A DNA stretch of 64,000 nucleotides, from assembly GCF_014692675.1 (NCBI RefSeq), contig NZ_JABFCZ010000019.1, positions 1 through 64,000 on the forward strand, written 5' to 3'. The notes below the pieces were generated by a model that ran no database searches, was not told the origin of the DNA, and was given only the letters and a program-made list of their open reading frames with translations. Origin of the DNA: Roseibium aggregatum (GTDB lineage: Bacteria > Pseudomonadota > Alphaproteobacteria > Rhizobiales > Stappiaceae). A program made the position numbers and the translations under genes. This document shows positions 30,550 to 40,053 of the stretch, piece by piece (within the stretch, counting starts at the first letter, position 1; every line of letters begins with the position of its first letter).

Positions 30550-33216
30550 TCAGGTCCTTGCCTTAAGGGCCGCCTGGGCTGCCGCCAGACGTGCGATCGG
30601 CACGCGGAACGGCGAACAGGACACATAGTCGAGGCCGACGGTCTCGCAGAAACCGATCGACGCCGGATCGCCGCCGTGCTCGCCGCAGATGCCGAGCTTC
30701 ATGTCGGGCCGGGTAGAGCGGCCGCGTTCCGCACCGATCTTCACCAGTTCGCCGACGCCGGTCTGGTCGAGGGAAACGAACGGATCCTGTTCGAGCAGGC
30801 CCTTGGTCTGGTAGGTGCCCAGGAAGGACGCCGCATCGTCGCGGGAAATCCCGAACGTGGTCTGCGTCAGGTCGTTGGTGCCGAAGGAGAAGAACTCCGC
30901 CGACTTGGCGATCTCGGCAGCCTGCAGGGCGGCGCGCGGCAATTCGACCATGGTGCCGATCTGATAGGTCAGGCTTTCGCCCGTTTCCGCCTGCACCGCT
31001 GCGGCCATGGCCTCGATGCTGGCGCGGACCATATCCAGTTCGCCCTTCAGGCCGACCAGCGGCACCATGATTTCCGGCACCACCGGCGCCCCCGTCGCCT
31101 TGCCCGCCTGGATCGCGGCCTCGAAGATGGCCCGTGCCTGCATTTCCGCGATTTCCGGATAGGAAACCAGCAGGCGGCAGCCGCGGTGGCCGAGCATCGG
31201 GTTGAATTCCTCAAGCGAATGCGCCCGTTCCTGCAGCTTTTCGGCGGAAACACCCATGGAACCGGCGACTTCTGCGACCTCCTCATCCGATTTCGGCAGA
31301 AACTCGTGAAGCGGCGGGTCGAGCAGGCGGATGGTGACCGGCAGCCCCTTCATGATCTCGAAGATCTCGGCGAAATCCTGGCGCTGCATCGGCAAGAGCT
31401 TGGCCAGCGCCGCGCGGCGGCCTTCCTCGGTCTCCGACAGGATCATCTCGCGCACCGCAATGATGCGCTCGCCTTCGAAGAACATGTGCTCTGTGCGGCA
31501 CAGGCCGATGCCTTCCGCGCCGAAGTCGCGCGCCACCTTGGCGTCGGCGGGGGTTTCGGCATTGGTACGCACCTTCATCCGGCGCACGCCGTCCGCCCAG
31601 CCCATGAGCGTCCCGAAATCGCCCGACAGGGCCGGCTGCAGCATGTCGACCTCGCCGACCAGGATCTGGCCGGACGCGCCGTCGATGGTGATCACGTCAC
31701 CCTTGTTGAGCGTGCGCCCGCCGGCGCTGATCGTGCCGTTGCGGTAGTCTATCCGCACCATGCCGGCACCGGCGACACAGGGCTTGCCCATGCCGCGGGC
31801 GACCACGGCCGCGTGGCTGGTCATACCGCCGCGGCTGGTGAGAATGCCTTCAGAGGCATGCATGCCGTGAATGTCTTCCGGGCTGGTTTCGACCCGGACG
31901 AGGATCACCTTGCGTCCATCCCCCTTCGCCTGCTCCGCCTCGTCGGAGGTAAAGACGATCTCCCCGGAAGCAGCCCCCGGAGAGGCCGGCAGACCGCTTG
32001 CGATGATGTCCCGCTTCGCCTTCGGATCGATGGTCGGGTGCAGAAGCTGGTCGAGCGCGCCCGGCTCGACCCGGGTCACCGCTTCCTCCTCGCTCAACAG
32101 ACCTTCGGCGGCCATGTCGACCGCAATCTTGAGCGCCGCCTTGGCGGTCCGCTTGCCCGAGCGCGTCTGGAGCATCCAGAGCTTGCCCTTTTCGATGGTG
32201 AACTCCAGGTCCTGCATGTCCCGGTAATGGGCCTCGAGCCGGTCGCAGATCGACTGGAACTCGGCAAAGGCCTCCGGCATCAGGTTCTCCAGGGACGGTC
32301 TGGTCGAACCGGCCTCGATGCGGGCCTTTTCGGTAATGTCCTGCGGGGTCCGGATACCGGCCACCACATCCTCGCCCTGGGCGTTGACCAGGAACTCGCC
32401 GTAAAGCGCCTTTTCGCCGGTCGACGGGTTGCGCGTAAAGGCCACGCCGGTCGCGGACGTCTCGCCCATGTTGCCGAACACCATGGCCTGAACGTTGACG
32501 GCGGTGCCCCAGTCGCTCGGAATGTCGTGGAGGCGTCGGTAGGTCTGTGCCCGGTGGGTCATCCAGGACCCGAACACGGCCCCGATCGCGCCCCAGAGCT
32601 GCTCGTGCGGATCCTGCGGGAACGGTTTGCCGAGATCATTTTCGACCAGTCCCTTGAACTTGTCGATGATGCCGACCCAGTCTTCGGCGGTGATTTCCGT
32701 ATCCAGGCCGAGATCGTTCCGCGACTTGTGCTCTTCCAGGATCTCCTCGAACTCATGGTGGTCGACGCCCAGAACCACGTCGGAATACATCTGGATGAAC
32801 CGGCGGTAGCTGTCATAGGCAAAGCGCATGTCGCCGGCTTCCTCGCCGATCGCCTTCACCGTTTCGTCGTTCAGGCCCAGGTTCAGGACCGTGTCCATCA
32901 TGCCGGGCATGGAAACCCGGGCACCGGAGCGGACGGACACCAGAAGCGGGTTCTTCAGGTCGCCGAATTTGCGGCCCGTGACCGCGCCGACCTTAGCCAG
33001 CGCTTCTTCAACCTGGGCTTTCAAGTCGTCCGGATAGGATTTGTCGTGATCGTAATACCAGGTGCAGACTTCCGTGGTGATCGTAAAGCCGGGTGGTACC
33101 GGCAAACCCAGATTGCTCATCTCGGCCAGGTTAGCGCCTTTGCCGCCGAGCAGATTTCTCATATCTGCGGCGCCATCTGCGGTTCCATTGCCGAAATTGT
33201 AGACCCATCTGGTCAT
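30550..33216 (-). CDS. Pyruvate, phosphate dikinase
   Basis: Interconverts pyruvate + ATP + Pi with PEP + AMP + PPi. The 888-residue protein matches the full family length. The ATP-grasp domain has GGKGANLAEMSNLGLPVPPG (24-43) and TRNPSTGEKALYGEFL; the swivelling phosphohistidine domain has GGMTSHAAVVARGMGKPCV (His at about 468); the PEP/pyruvate barrel has GIGLCRTEHMF, GHRGCRLL, GTNDLTQTTFG and LGICGEHGGDPASI with the catalytic Cys. First gene of a two-gene unit with meaB. A nine-T run lies upstream at 33310-33318. In such bacteria it feeds gluconeogenesis from C2-C4 acids. Confidence 0.97.
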   Translation of the reverse strand: MTRWVYNFGNGTADGAADMRNLLGGKGANLAEMSNLGLPVPPGFTITTEVCTWYYDHDKSYPDDLKAQVEEALAKVGAVTGRKFGDLKNPLLVSVRSGARVSMPGMMDTVLNLGLNDETVKAIGEEAGDMRFAYDSYRRFIQMYSDVVLGVDHHEFEEILEEHKSRNDLGLDTEITAEDWVGIIDKFKGLVENDLGKPFPQDPHEQLWGAIGAVFGSWMTHRAQTYRRLHDIPSDWGTAVNVQAMVFGNMGETSATGVAFTRNPSTGEKALYGEFLVNAQGEDVVAGIRTPQDITEKARIEAGSTRPSLENLMPEAFAEFQSICDRLEAHYRDMQDLEFTIEKGKLWMLQTRSGKRTAKAALKIAVDMAAEGLLSEEEAVTRVEPGALDQLLHPTIDPKAKRDIIASGLPASPGAASGEIVFTSDEAEQAKGDGRKVILVRVETSPEDIHGMHASEGILTSRGGMTSHAAVVARGMGKPCVAGAGMVRIDYRNGTISAGGRTLNKGDVITIDGASGQILVGEVDMLQPALSGDFGTLMGWADGVRRMKVRTNAETPADAKVARDFGAEGIGLCRTEHMFFEGERIIAVREMILSETEEGRRAALAKLLPMQRQDFAEIFEIMKGLPVTIRLLDPPLHEFLPKSDEEVAEVAGSMGVSAEKLQERAHSLEEFNPMLGHRGCRLLVSYPEIAEMQARAIFEAAIQAGKATGAPVVPEIMVPLVGLKGELDMVRASIEAMAAAVQAETGESLTYQIGTMVELPRAALQAAEIAKSAEFFSFGTNDLTQTTFGISRDDAASFLGTYQTKGLLEQDPFVSLDQTGVGELVKIGAERGRSTRPDMKLGICGEHGGDPASIGFCETVGLDYVSCSPFRVPIARLAAAQAALKART

Positions 33217-33421
33217 AAGTCGTTCTCCGTCTCGAGTCGTGCCGCGGGGGCTTGTGCACCGGGCTTTTTGCGCCGCACATTCCTGCTATGCCGCGGTTGC
33301 TGACTCAAGTTTTTTTTTGAATAAGACGGCAAACATCCAAAGGCTGCGGCAACAAGACCCAATCCGTTTCGTACAATTCAGGCCATACAACCGACTTTCC
33401 GGGGACTTTCGGGCCTTTCCC

Positions 33422-33449
33422 TTGCCCGGGCCATTGTCGGCCCTATACT
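33422..33449 (+). promoter_or_regulatory. Probable sigma-70-type promoter of the TPR gene
   Basis: TTGCCC (33422-33427) and TATACT (33444-33449) are separated by 16 bases, about 45 bases before the chosen ATG at 33493. Confidence 0.4.
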
Positions 33450-33492
33450 ACGTGCGGACATGACTATGACGTCCGCAAGCATGCGAGGTTCC

Positions 33493-35295
33493 ATGACTCA
33501 AATCACCGGCGCGAAGCTGACAGTTCGGAAAAAGCCGATCCGCATTCTTTTCCTTGCGCTGATGGGCACTGCCGCTTTGGGCGCCATGGCGCCGATGGCC
33601 TCCGCGGCCCGTGCCGAAACCGGCGGAGATCCGAAGGTCCATTACGGCACGCCGAAGGATCTGCCGGTCACCCTGTCCGGCAGCTATCTCGCAGGCCGGC
33701 TCGCGGGCGTCGAAAAGGATTTCTCCCAGGCCGCCGCCTTCTACGAGGAAGCGCTTGCAGAAGACCCCACCAATTCCGTTCTGCTTGAGCGCACTTTCCT
33801 CCTGAAGCTTGCGAACGGCGATGTCGACGAAGCCGCCCATTATGCCGGCGAGTTGGAAAAGGCCGGATCGAAGAATTTCCTCGGACAGCTCACGCTCGCC
33901 GCGGAGGCCATGCGCAATGGCGCCTATGACGATGCTGCCGCGCTGCTGGACGCCAATGCGGGCGGACCGCTGGCCGATCTGTCGATCGGGATCGCCCGGG
34001 GCTGGGCCCTTTACGGTGCCGGCCATGTCGACAAGGCGCTTGCCACAATTGCGGAGTTGCAGGGTCCGGACTGGTTCGAAGTCTTCAAGGCCGACCACAG
34101 CGCCCTGATCCTGTTTGCCGCGGGCCGGAAAGACGAAGCGCTCGAGCAGATCGAGATCGCCTACAAGGCCGACCAGGGCGCCATCCGCGTGGTCGACACC
34201 TATGCCCGGATACTGGCCGCCAACGGCAAGAAGGACGAAGCCCTCAAGGCGCTTGCAGACTACGACCGGTTGCTCAAGGGCCATCCGCTTCTGGCACAGA
34301 CGCAGGACCTGATTGAATCCGGACAGCCGCTTCAGCCGGTTGTGACCGATCCTGCCGCTGGCATGTCGGAAATTCTCTACGGACTCGGGGCCGCCATCGG
34401 CCGCGACAGCGCAGAAGAACTGGCCACCGCCTTCCTGCAGCTGTCCCTCTATCTCGATCCGAAGGCCCAGTTCGCGGCCGTGACCCTCGGTGGGCTCATG
34501 GAACGCATGGGCCAGCCGGAACGGGCCATTGAGGTTCTGAAAATGGTTCCCGAAGGCGCCGCCCTCAAGCGCGATGCGGAAATCCAGATCGGCCTGGACT
34601 ACAATTCGATGGATCGCGTTGACGAGGCAAGAAAGCATCTGTCCGCCCTGATCGAGCAGGACCCGACCGAACTGGAAGCGATTGTCTCCCTCGGCAACGT
34701 CCTGCGCGGTCACAAGATTTTCGACGAGGCGGAGGCGGTCTACACCAAGGGCATCGATTCCCTTGACGGCAACCTGCAGAAGGAACACTGGCTGCTGCTC
34801 TATTTCCGCGGCATCTGCCGCGAACGCCAGGACAAGTGGGATCTGGCGGAAGCCGACTTCCGCAAGGCGCTCGAGCTGTTCAACGATCAGCCGCTGGTTC
34901 TCAACTATCTCGGCTATTCCCTGGTCGATCAGGGGCTGAAGCTGGACGAGGCCCTCGGCATGATCAAGAAGGCCGTCGAGCTTCGCCCGACGGACGGCTA
35001 TATCGTCGACAGCCTGGGCTGGGTCTACTACCGGCTCGGACATTATGAAGACGCCGTGAAGGAACTGGAACGCGCGATCGAACTACGGCCGTCCGACCCG
35101 GTCATCAACGACCACCTGGGCGACGCCTACTGGAAGGTCGGACGCAAGAACGAAGCCCGGTTCCAGTGGAACCATGCACGCGATCTGGGTCCGGAACCCG
35201 AAGAACTGCCGAAGATCCTGAAAAAGATCGCAAACGGTCTTGATGACGCGCAGGCCGACGAAGCCAAGGCCGACGGCAGCAAGAACGGCGGCTGA
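33493..35295 (+). CDS. Exported tetratricopeptide-repeat protein
   Basis: 600-residue TPR scaffold. The N-terminus has a positively charged stretch and hydrophobic core (ILFLALMGTAALGAMAPMAS), a Sec signal. Many TPR units follow, for example SQAAAFYEEALAEDPTN, DEARKHLSALIEQDPTELEA, DLAEADFRKALELFNDQPLV, DEALGMIKKAVELRPTDGYI and EDAVKELERAIELRPSDPV. ATGs also occur at 33460, 33466 and 33481; I choose 33493 for the GAGG site just before it. The ispE start lies only 23 bases downstream of the stop. TPR proteins upstream of ispE recur in alphaproteobacteria. Function: periplasmic or membrane scaffold, unknown. Confidence 0.88.
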   Translation: MTQITGAKLTVRKKPIRILFLALMGTAALGAMAPMASAARAETGGDPKVHYGTPKDLPVTLSGSYLAGRLAGVEKDFSQAAAFYEEALAEDPTNSVLLERTFLLKLANGDVDEAAHYAGELEKAGSKNFLGQLTLAAEAMRNGAYDDAAALLDANAGGPLADLSIGIARGWALYGAGHVDKALATIAELQGPDWFEVFKADHSALILFAAGRKDEALEQIEIAYKADQGAIRVVDTYARILAANGKKDEALKALADYDRLLKGHPLLAQTQDLIESGQPLQPVVTDPAAGMSEILYGLGAAIGRDSAEELATAFLQLSLYLDPKAQFAAVTLGGLMERMGQPERAIEVLKMVPEGAALKRDAEIQIGLDYNSMDRVDEARKHLSALIEQDPTELEAIVSLGNVLRGHKIFDEAEAVYTKGIDSLDGNLQKEHWLLLYFRGICRERQDKWDLAEADFRKALELFNDQPLVLNYLGYSLVDQGLKLDEALGMIKKAVELRPTDGYIVDSLGWVYYRLGHYEDAVKELERAIELRPSDPVINDHLGDAYWKVGRKNEARFQWNHARDLGPEPEELPKILKKIANGLDDAQADEAKADGSKNGG

Positions 35296-35318
35296 CCGGC
35301 TTTAAGGGGCCCGGCTTC

Positions 35319-36194
35319 ATGAGGCAAGGCGATACCGGCGGTCCGCTTGTCGAAACCGCCCGGGCAAAGATCAATCTTGCGCTTCACGTGACCGGCCGGC
35401 GCGAGGACGGCTACCATCTGCTCGATTCGCTGGTGGTCTTTCCCGACATCGCCGACCGGCTCACGCTCGAGCCGGCAAACGGGCTGGAGTTGCGCCTGGA
35501 AGGCCGCTTTGCCTCCGCCCTTGACGGACCCTGCCAGGACAACCTGATCCTGAAGGCCGTCCGCCGCTTTGCCGACATGACCGGTGCCGCGACCGATGTC
35601 CGCCTGACTTTGGAAAAGAACCTTCCGGTGGCTTCCGGCATCGGCGGCGGATCCGCCGATGCGGCTGCCGCCATCCGGCTGATGGAATGCTTCACCGGAC
35701 ATACGCTGGCCCGGCGGCAACGCCTCGACCTTTCCCTGGCGCTCGGAGCCGATGTGCCTGTCTGCCTGGACCGGAAACCGGCTCGCATGGGCGGCATTGG
35801 CGACCGGCTCGCGCCGGCGCCCGCCATGCCGGCAGCAGGGATCGTTCTGGTCAATCCACTGGAAGCCGTATCCACGCCTGCCGTATTCCGGGCCATGACG
35901 ACACGGGATAATCCGCCCCTGCCCGACCTGCCGGAGCGCTTCGCCGATCTGGATGCGCTTTGCGCCTACTTGAGGGACACGCGCAACGACATGCAGGCCG
36001 CAGCAGAAACCCTCTGCCCCGCGATCACCGCCGTGATCGCGGCCCTGACGGCCCTGCCGGAGGTCATGTTCGCCCGCATGTCCGGATCCGGCGCCACCTG
36101 CTTTGCCCTCTGCGCCACGGACAAGGAAACCCGGATCGCCGATACTGTCGCCGAGGCGCATCCGGACTGGTGGATTGCGGCCGGAAGGCTATAA
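35319..36194 (+). CDS. 4-diphosphocytidyl-2-C-methyl-D-erythritol kinase
   Basis: Fourth step of the MEP isoprenoid pathway: phosphorylates CDP-ME with ATP. The 291-residue GHMP kinase has ETARAKINLALHVTGRREDG (12-31) with the substrate Lys/Asn, the ATP loop LPVASGIGGGSADAAAAI (about 103-120) and the third motif ARMSGSGATCFALC. Length and motifs are intact. It probably shares a transcript with the TPR gene. Together with ispB nearby it places isoprenoid and quinone precursor synthesis in this part of the chromosome. Confidence 0.96.
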   Translation: MRQGDTGGPLVETARAKINLALHVTGRREDGYHLLDSLVVFPDIADRLTLEPANGLELRLEGRFASALDGPCQDNLILKAVRRFADMTGAATDVRLTLEKNLPVASGIGGGSADAAAAIRLMECFTGHTLARRQRLDLSLALGADVPVCLDRKPARMGGIGDRLAPAPAMPAAGIVLVNPLEAVSTPAVFRAMTTRDNPPLPDLPERFADLDALCAYLRDTRNDMQAAAETLCPAITAVIAALTALPEVMFARMSGSGATCFALCATDKETRIADTVAEAHPDWWIAAGRL

Positions 36195-36264
36195 AGGGTG
36201 TCCACCCGAAAGCGGATCATTCGATCGCTGACGCAAACCGACATGAGGAAAAGGAGACCCGCTG

Positions 36265-36933
36265 ATGGAGACGATCCTGCTGACGGGGTTTGAAGCCTAT
36301 GGCAACACGGCGGTCAATCCGGCCGAGCATGTCGCCCGGCTGCTGGACGGCGAGACGGTCGGCAATGCGTCCATCATCTCCCGAATCATTCCGAACGCGT
36401 TTTTCGTCTGCATCGACGCGGTGCGCGAGGCCATGGCCGAAACCGGGGCCTCAACGGTGGTGATGATGGGCGAATTTGGCGGCCGCGCGATGGTCACGGT
36501 CGAAAGGATTGCCCAGAACTTCAACGATTCCAGCCGCTACGGTCTGAAAGACAACGCAGGCGTGGCACTGCAGGACGCGCCGACCGCGCCGGACGGCCCG
36601 GTCGCCTATCACAGCAATCTGCCGATCCGGGCCATGGTTCATGCTATGCGGGAAGGCGGAATTCCGGCCGACATTTCCGATGCGCCCGGCACGTTCTGCT
36701 GCAATCACCTCTTTTATGGCATCATGCACCACATCGCCTCGGCCGGGCTTCCGGTGCGGGCCGGCTGGATTCACCTGCCGCACCTGCCCCAGATCGCAGC
36801 CCTGCCGGAAAATCTCGGCGCCCCCAGCATGTCGGCGGAAACTGCCGCCCAGGGTGTCCGGCTGGCGCTTGAAGCAATCGTCACGCACCCTCAGGACATC
36901 GATATCCCGCTGGCCTCGCGGCTGCAGGTCTAG
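36265..36933 (+). CDS. Pyrrolidone-carboxylate peptidase (pyroglutamyl-peptidase I)
   Basis: Cysteine peptidase removing N-terminal pyroglutamate. The 222-residue protein carries the family triad: Glu80 in VTVERIAQN, Cys145 or 146 in PGTFCCNHLFYG, and His170 in RAGWIHLPHLPQ. The N-terminal LLTGFEAYGNTAVNPAE matches the substrate-binding loop. GGAG lies just before the ATG. It is cytosolic, convergent with ispB; no operon partner. Confidence 0.95.
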   Translation: METILLTGFEAYGNTAVNPAEHVARLLDGETVGNASIISRIIPNAFFVCIDAVREAMAETGASTVVMMGEFGGRAMVTVERIAQNFNDSSRYGLKDNAGVALQDAPTAPDGPVAYHSNLPIRAMVHAMREGGIPADISDAPGTFCCNHLFYGIMHHIASAGLPVRAGWIHLPHLPQIAALPENLGAPSMSAETAAQGVRLALEAIVTHPQDIDIPLASRLQV

Positions 36934-36972
36934 GCGAGGTGTAAACGTGCGACTGGTTCCGTGTAGATCGGC

Positions 36973-37989
36973 TTAACTGACCCGGGCAATGCAGAAGGCG
37001 ACAGCTTCGGCCAGAGCGGTCTGGTGGGCGCCGGCGGGGAGCCGGTCCAATGCCTTCAAGGCGCTGTCGCCGTAGCTGCGTGCGCGTTCGACCGTATCGG
37101 CAATGGCGTCGTATCTGGACATCAGCTCGATGGCATGGTCCAGATCGCCATCCTCGATGCCGTCGGTTTCCAGGCAACGCTTCCAGAACGCCTTGTCCTT
37201 GTCGTCGCCGCGCTGAATGGCGAAGACGACGGGCAAGGTGATCTTGCCTTCGCGGAAATCGTCGCCGACATCCTTGCCCAGATCCGCGCTGGAGCCGCCA
37301 TAGTCGAGAGCGTCGTCGACCAGCTGGAAGGCCAGGCCCAGTTCCATGCCGTAGCTTCGGGCCGCCTTTTTCATCTCGGCACTTTCGCCGGCCACCACCG
37401 GACCGACTTCGGCGGCCGCCGCAAACAGGGCAGCCGTCTTGGCCTCGATCACCTTCAGGTACTGGGCTTCCGTCGTGGCAATGTCCTTGGCTGCGCCAAG
37501 TTGCATCACCTCGCCTTCCGCGATGATCGCCGAGGCTTCGGAGAGGATGCGCAGGGCTTCGAGCGAGCCCACGTCGACCATCATCTTGAATGCCTGGCCG
37601 AGCAGATAGTCGCCCACCAGCACGCTTGCCTGGTTGCCCCACAACTTGCGCGCCGCGAGCTTGCCGCGGCGCATGTCGCTTTCGTCAACCACATCGTCAT
37701 GGAGCAGCGTCGCGGTGTGCATGAACTCCACGCTGGCCGCCAGGGTCACGTGGCCGTCGCCCTGGTAGCCGAACATGTCGGCGCAGGCGAGCGTCAGCAT
37801 GGGGCGCAGCCGCTTTCCGCCGGAGGAAATCAGGTGCTTGGCGATTTCCGGAATCAGCTCCACATTGGATCCGGCCTTCGACAGGATGATCTGATTTACC
37901 TGTTCCATGCCGCCCGAAACCAGGTCGACGAGCGACTGGATACCGGGTTGAACGGATTTACGGTCGGTCAAAGATGCGACAACGGCCAC
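36973..37989 (-). CDS. Octaprenyl diphosphate synthase (polyprenyl synthetase)
   Basis: Chain-elongating prenyltransferase making the ubiquinone side chain. 338 residues. First Asp-rich motif LLHDDVVDESDMRRG, second QLVDDALDYGG, plus SSGGKRLRPML near the N-terminus; all catalytic residues look intact. No ATG fits the start. I choose the GTG at 37989, preceded by CAGGAG at 8-base spacing; the open frame further upstream overlaps the divergent DUF2007 gene. The neighbouring order ispB / DUF2007 / small methyltransferase is common in alphaproteobacteria. Confidence 0.94.
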   Translation of the reverse strand: MAVVASLTDRKSVQPGIQSLVDLVSGGMEQVNQIILSKAGSNVELIPEIAKHLISSGGKRLRPMLTLACADMFGYQGDGHVTLAASVEFMHTATLLHDDVVDESDMRRGKLAARKLWGNQASVLVGDYLLGQAFKMMVDVGSLEALRILSEASAIIAEGEVMQLGAAKDIATTEAQYLKVIEAKTAALFAAAAEVGPVVAGESAEMKKAARSYGMELGLAFQLVDDALDYGGSSADLGKDVGDDFREGKITLPVVFAIQRGDDKDKAFWKRCLETDGIEDGDLDHAIELMSRYDAIADTVERARSYGDSALKALDRLPAGAHQTALAEAVAFCIARVS

Positions 37990-38152
37990 CAAAGGCACTC
38001 CTGTTTTCTTGTTGTGCGGACAATATGGCGGCGATAAGCCTTGGGCAAGGGAGCAATCGGTCGCCAGGGGTTGAAATCGGCCCGGCGGCGGGTTTTGCTG
38101 ACTTTTAACAGCGTTGCGGCCTGCCGCAACTTCACAAACTGACAAGGTCAGA

Positions 38153-38392
38153 ATGGAAGAACTCCTGCGAACCAACGATCCCGTGCTCATTTCCTTTCTG
38201 GAATCGCTCCTCGGGGAAGCCGGTATCCGGTATTTCGTTGCGGACGACAATATGAGCATCCTGGAAGGCTCGATCAGCATGATCCCGCGCCGGGTGCTCG
38301 TCGATGGCGACCAGATCGCACGTGCGCGGCAACTGATCATCGACGCAGGCCTCGCCCACGAATTGCGTTCGGACAACCCGTCCACCTTCTGA
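38153..38392 (+). CDS. DUF2007 domain protein
   Basis: 79-residue protein of the putative signal-transducing DUF2007 family (MEELLRTNDPVLISFLESLL; DNMSILEGSISMIPRRVLV; DGDQIARARQLIIDAGL). Its TGA shares one base with the ATG of the methyltransferase gene, so they are translationally coupled. Function unknown; a small ferredoxin-like fold is expected. Confidence 0.9.
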   Translation: MEELLRTNDPVLISFLESLLGEAGIRYFVADDNMSILEGSISMIPRRVLVDGDQIARARQLIIDAGLAHELRSDNPSTF

Positions 38393-39210
38393 TGACCGAC
38401 ATCCCGGACAACAGGGACGAGACCGGTCCCGCGCAGGAAACCACCCGCGACGCCTTCCTCGGCGGCTTCGTCCACGTGCACCAGCCGAAAAAGGGCCGGC
38501 ACCGGGCGGGACTGGATGCCGTCTATCTGGCCGCCGCCCTGCCCGAGGGCACCAAAGGCCATGTCGTGGACCTGGGCGCAGGTGTGGGGACTGCAGGCCT
38601 ATGTGCCGCCGCCCGGCTGGCCGATATCACCGTCACCCTGGTCGAGATCGACCCGCTGGTGCTTGGCCTTGCCCGCGACGCTTTGAACGACCCTGCCAAT
38701 TCCGCCTTTGCAGGCCGGGTGAGGATGCTTGAGGCGGACATCACCGCCAAGGGCAGCGAACGCCACGCATCGGGTCTGACGCCGGGCATGGCCGATCATG
38801 TCATCATGAACCCGCCCTATTATCCGCCGGGATCTTTCCGCGCATCTCCGGCCTCCGCCCGGGCAAGCGCGCACATGCTGGACGACCGCGGCCTGGAACC
38901 CTGGGCAAAGACGGCGACCGACATCCTGCGCGAAGGCGGCAGCCTGACGGTGATCTTCCGGGCCGACGGCCTGCGGGAACTGCTCGACGTTCTCACCGGC
39001 CGGTTCGGTGCCATCGACGTGATCCCGTTACGCCCGCGTCCCGACGCTCCGGCAACCCGCATCCTGATCCGCGCCATCCGCGCCAGCAAGGCGCCGCTGC
39101 AGCTTCAGCCGGGGTTTGTCCTGCACAAGGGCGATGGCTCGGATTTCACCGACCAGTCCCGCGCCGTGATGCGCGACGGCAAAGGCCTCGGCCTCACCAA
39201 TCGCAGCTAG
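38392..39210 (+). CDS. tRNA1(Val) A37 N6-methyltransferase-like protein
   Basis: 272-residue SAM-dependent methyltransferase of the MTS/TrmN6 type. SAM loop VDLGAGVGTAGLCAAARL, acidic VTLVEIDPL, and catalytic MNPPYYPPG, the [N/D]PPY signature of N6-adenine (or protein glutamine) methyltransferases. FLGGFVHVHQPKKGRHRAGLD near the N-terminus is typical of TrmN6 homologues. The exact target, A37 of tRNA1Val, is by family analogy. Coupled to the DUF2007 gene upstream. Confidence 0.9.
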   Translation: MTDIPDNRDETGPAQETTRDAFLGGFVHVHQPKKGRHRAGLDAVYLAAALPEGTKGHVVDLGAGVGTAGLCAAARLADITVTLVEIDPLVLGLARDALNDPANSAFAGRVRMLEADITAKGSERHASGLTPGMADHVIMNPPYYPPGSFRASPASARASAHMLDDRGLEPWAKTATDILREGGSLTVIFRADGLRELLDVLTGRFGAIDVIPLRPRPDAPATRILIRAIRASKAPLQLQPGFVLHKGDGSDFTDQSRAVMRDGKGLGLTNRS

Positions 39211-39218
39211 TCTGCGTT

Positions 39219-39491
39219 TTAGTGAACCATGATTTCGCCGTTGGCGTAGCGGTAGTCGACCGGTTCGAGAAGATCCTGATGGGCAATCCTCACCGAGTGG
39301 ATCCGGCCATCGATTTCCTTCTCCCAGAAGCCCAGAAACCTCTTCAGTTCCGGGAAATGGGGTGCAAGGTCTTCCGTTTGCCACAGGAAGCTTTGCAGGA
39401 ACTTTGGATGATCGGGAAGCCGGTAGAGAATCTCGGCCGTGAGCAACCCGTAGCCGAGGATGCGCTTTTGAAAATCCGAACCAACCTTCAT
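39219..39491 (-). CDS. Usg protein
   Basis: 90-residue Usg family protein (GYGLLTAEILYRLPDHPKFL; LWQTEDLAPHFPELKRFLGF; IHSVRIAHQDLLEPVDYRYA), a small alphaproteobacterial protein first noted near trp genes; function unknown. The start at 39491 has GAGG nearby; the upstream in-frame ATG at 39533 would add an atypical N-terminus. Stands alone, converging on the methyltransferase gene 8 bases away. Confidence 0.9.
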   Translation of the reverse strand: MKVGSDFQKRILGYGLLTAEILYRLPDHPKFLQSFLWQTEDLAPHFPELKRFLGFWEKEIDGRIHSVRIAHQDLLEPVDYRYANGEIMVH

Positions 39492-39619
39492 GATTGCCTC
39501 ACTTTCATTCACGATGAAAAAGTGTCCACGCAATCAGGTTAGCGAGTTCTTAATTCGTGTCAATTTAATGAATTATATCATAGACTTAGCAGCATAATCC
39601 GGAGAGTGCTGCCAACCGG

Positions 39620-39964
39620 CTACTTGGTCTGGATCGACGTGAGATAGCCCAGGAAATCGTCGATATCATCGGCGCTGAAGGAAAATTCAGGCATGCCTTC
39701 GTGACCGGTGACGATCCCTTCGGCGAGGCTTTCTTCCAGATCCTCCAGTGGATAACGTTTCGACAGGTCCCGGAACGCCGGCGCCCCCTTGAGCTTGCTC
39801 TCGTCGTCCCGGCCGACCGCATGGCAGGCCGCACAATGGATTTCCGCCAGTTCCAGGCCCGTGGCAATGGAAATCGGATCGGTCGGATAGTCTGCCGCCG
39901 AGGCCGGCTGCAACGCCAGCATCGTCATTACACCGGTCGCTGCCATCAAAAGCCTGCGCTGCAT
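39620..39964 (-). CDS. Small periplasmic c-type cytochrome
   Basis: 114-residue class I cytochrome c. Signal peptide (LLMAATGVMTMLALQPASAA), one heme motif CAACH (about 44-48) and a later Met ligand in HEGMPEFSFS (about 90). Roughly 90 mature residues, the size of soluble cytochromes c that pass electrons to oxidases or dehydrogenases. No partner gene beside it; single transcription unit. Confidence 0.93.
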   Translation of the reverse strand: MQRRLLMAATGVMTMLALQPASAADYPTDPISIATGLELAEIHCAACHAVGRDDESKLKGAPAFRDLSKRYPLEDLEESLAEGIVTGHEGMPEFSFSADDIDDFLGYLTSIQTK

Positions 39965-40053
39965 GGTTCCCTCCCCGGATCGCGTCGAAACCCTTTATAG
40001 GGAAGGCGTTATAACAGAACCATACGGACCTTTACGAGTTTTCCGGTCTGCCC

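Noticed and set aside
30676-33303. 875-codon open frame opposite ppdK
   Set aside because: Antisense shadow of ppdK; no domain resemblance.
33239-33463. Small plus-strand frame between ppdK and the TPR gene
   Set aside because: It runs through the divergent promoter region, has no ribosome site of note and no family resemblance.
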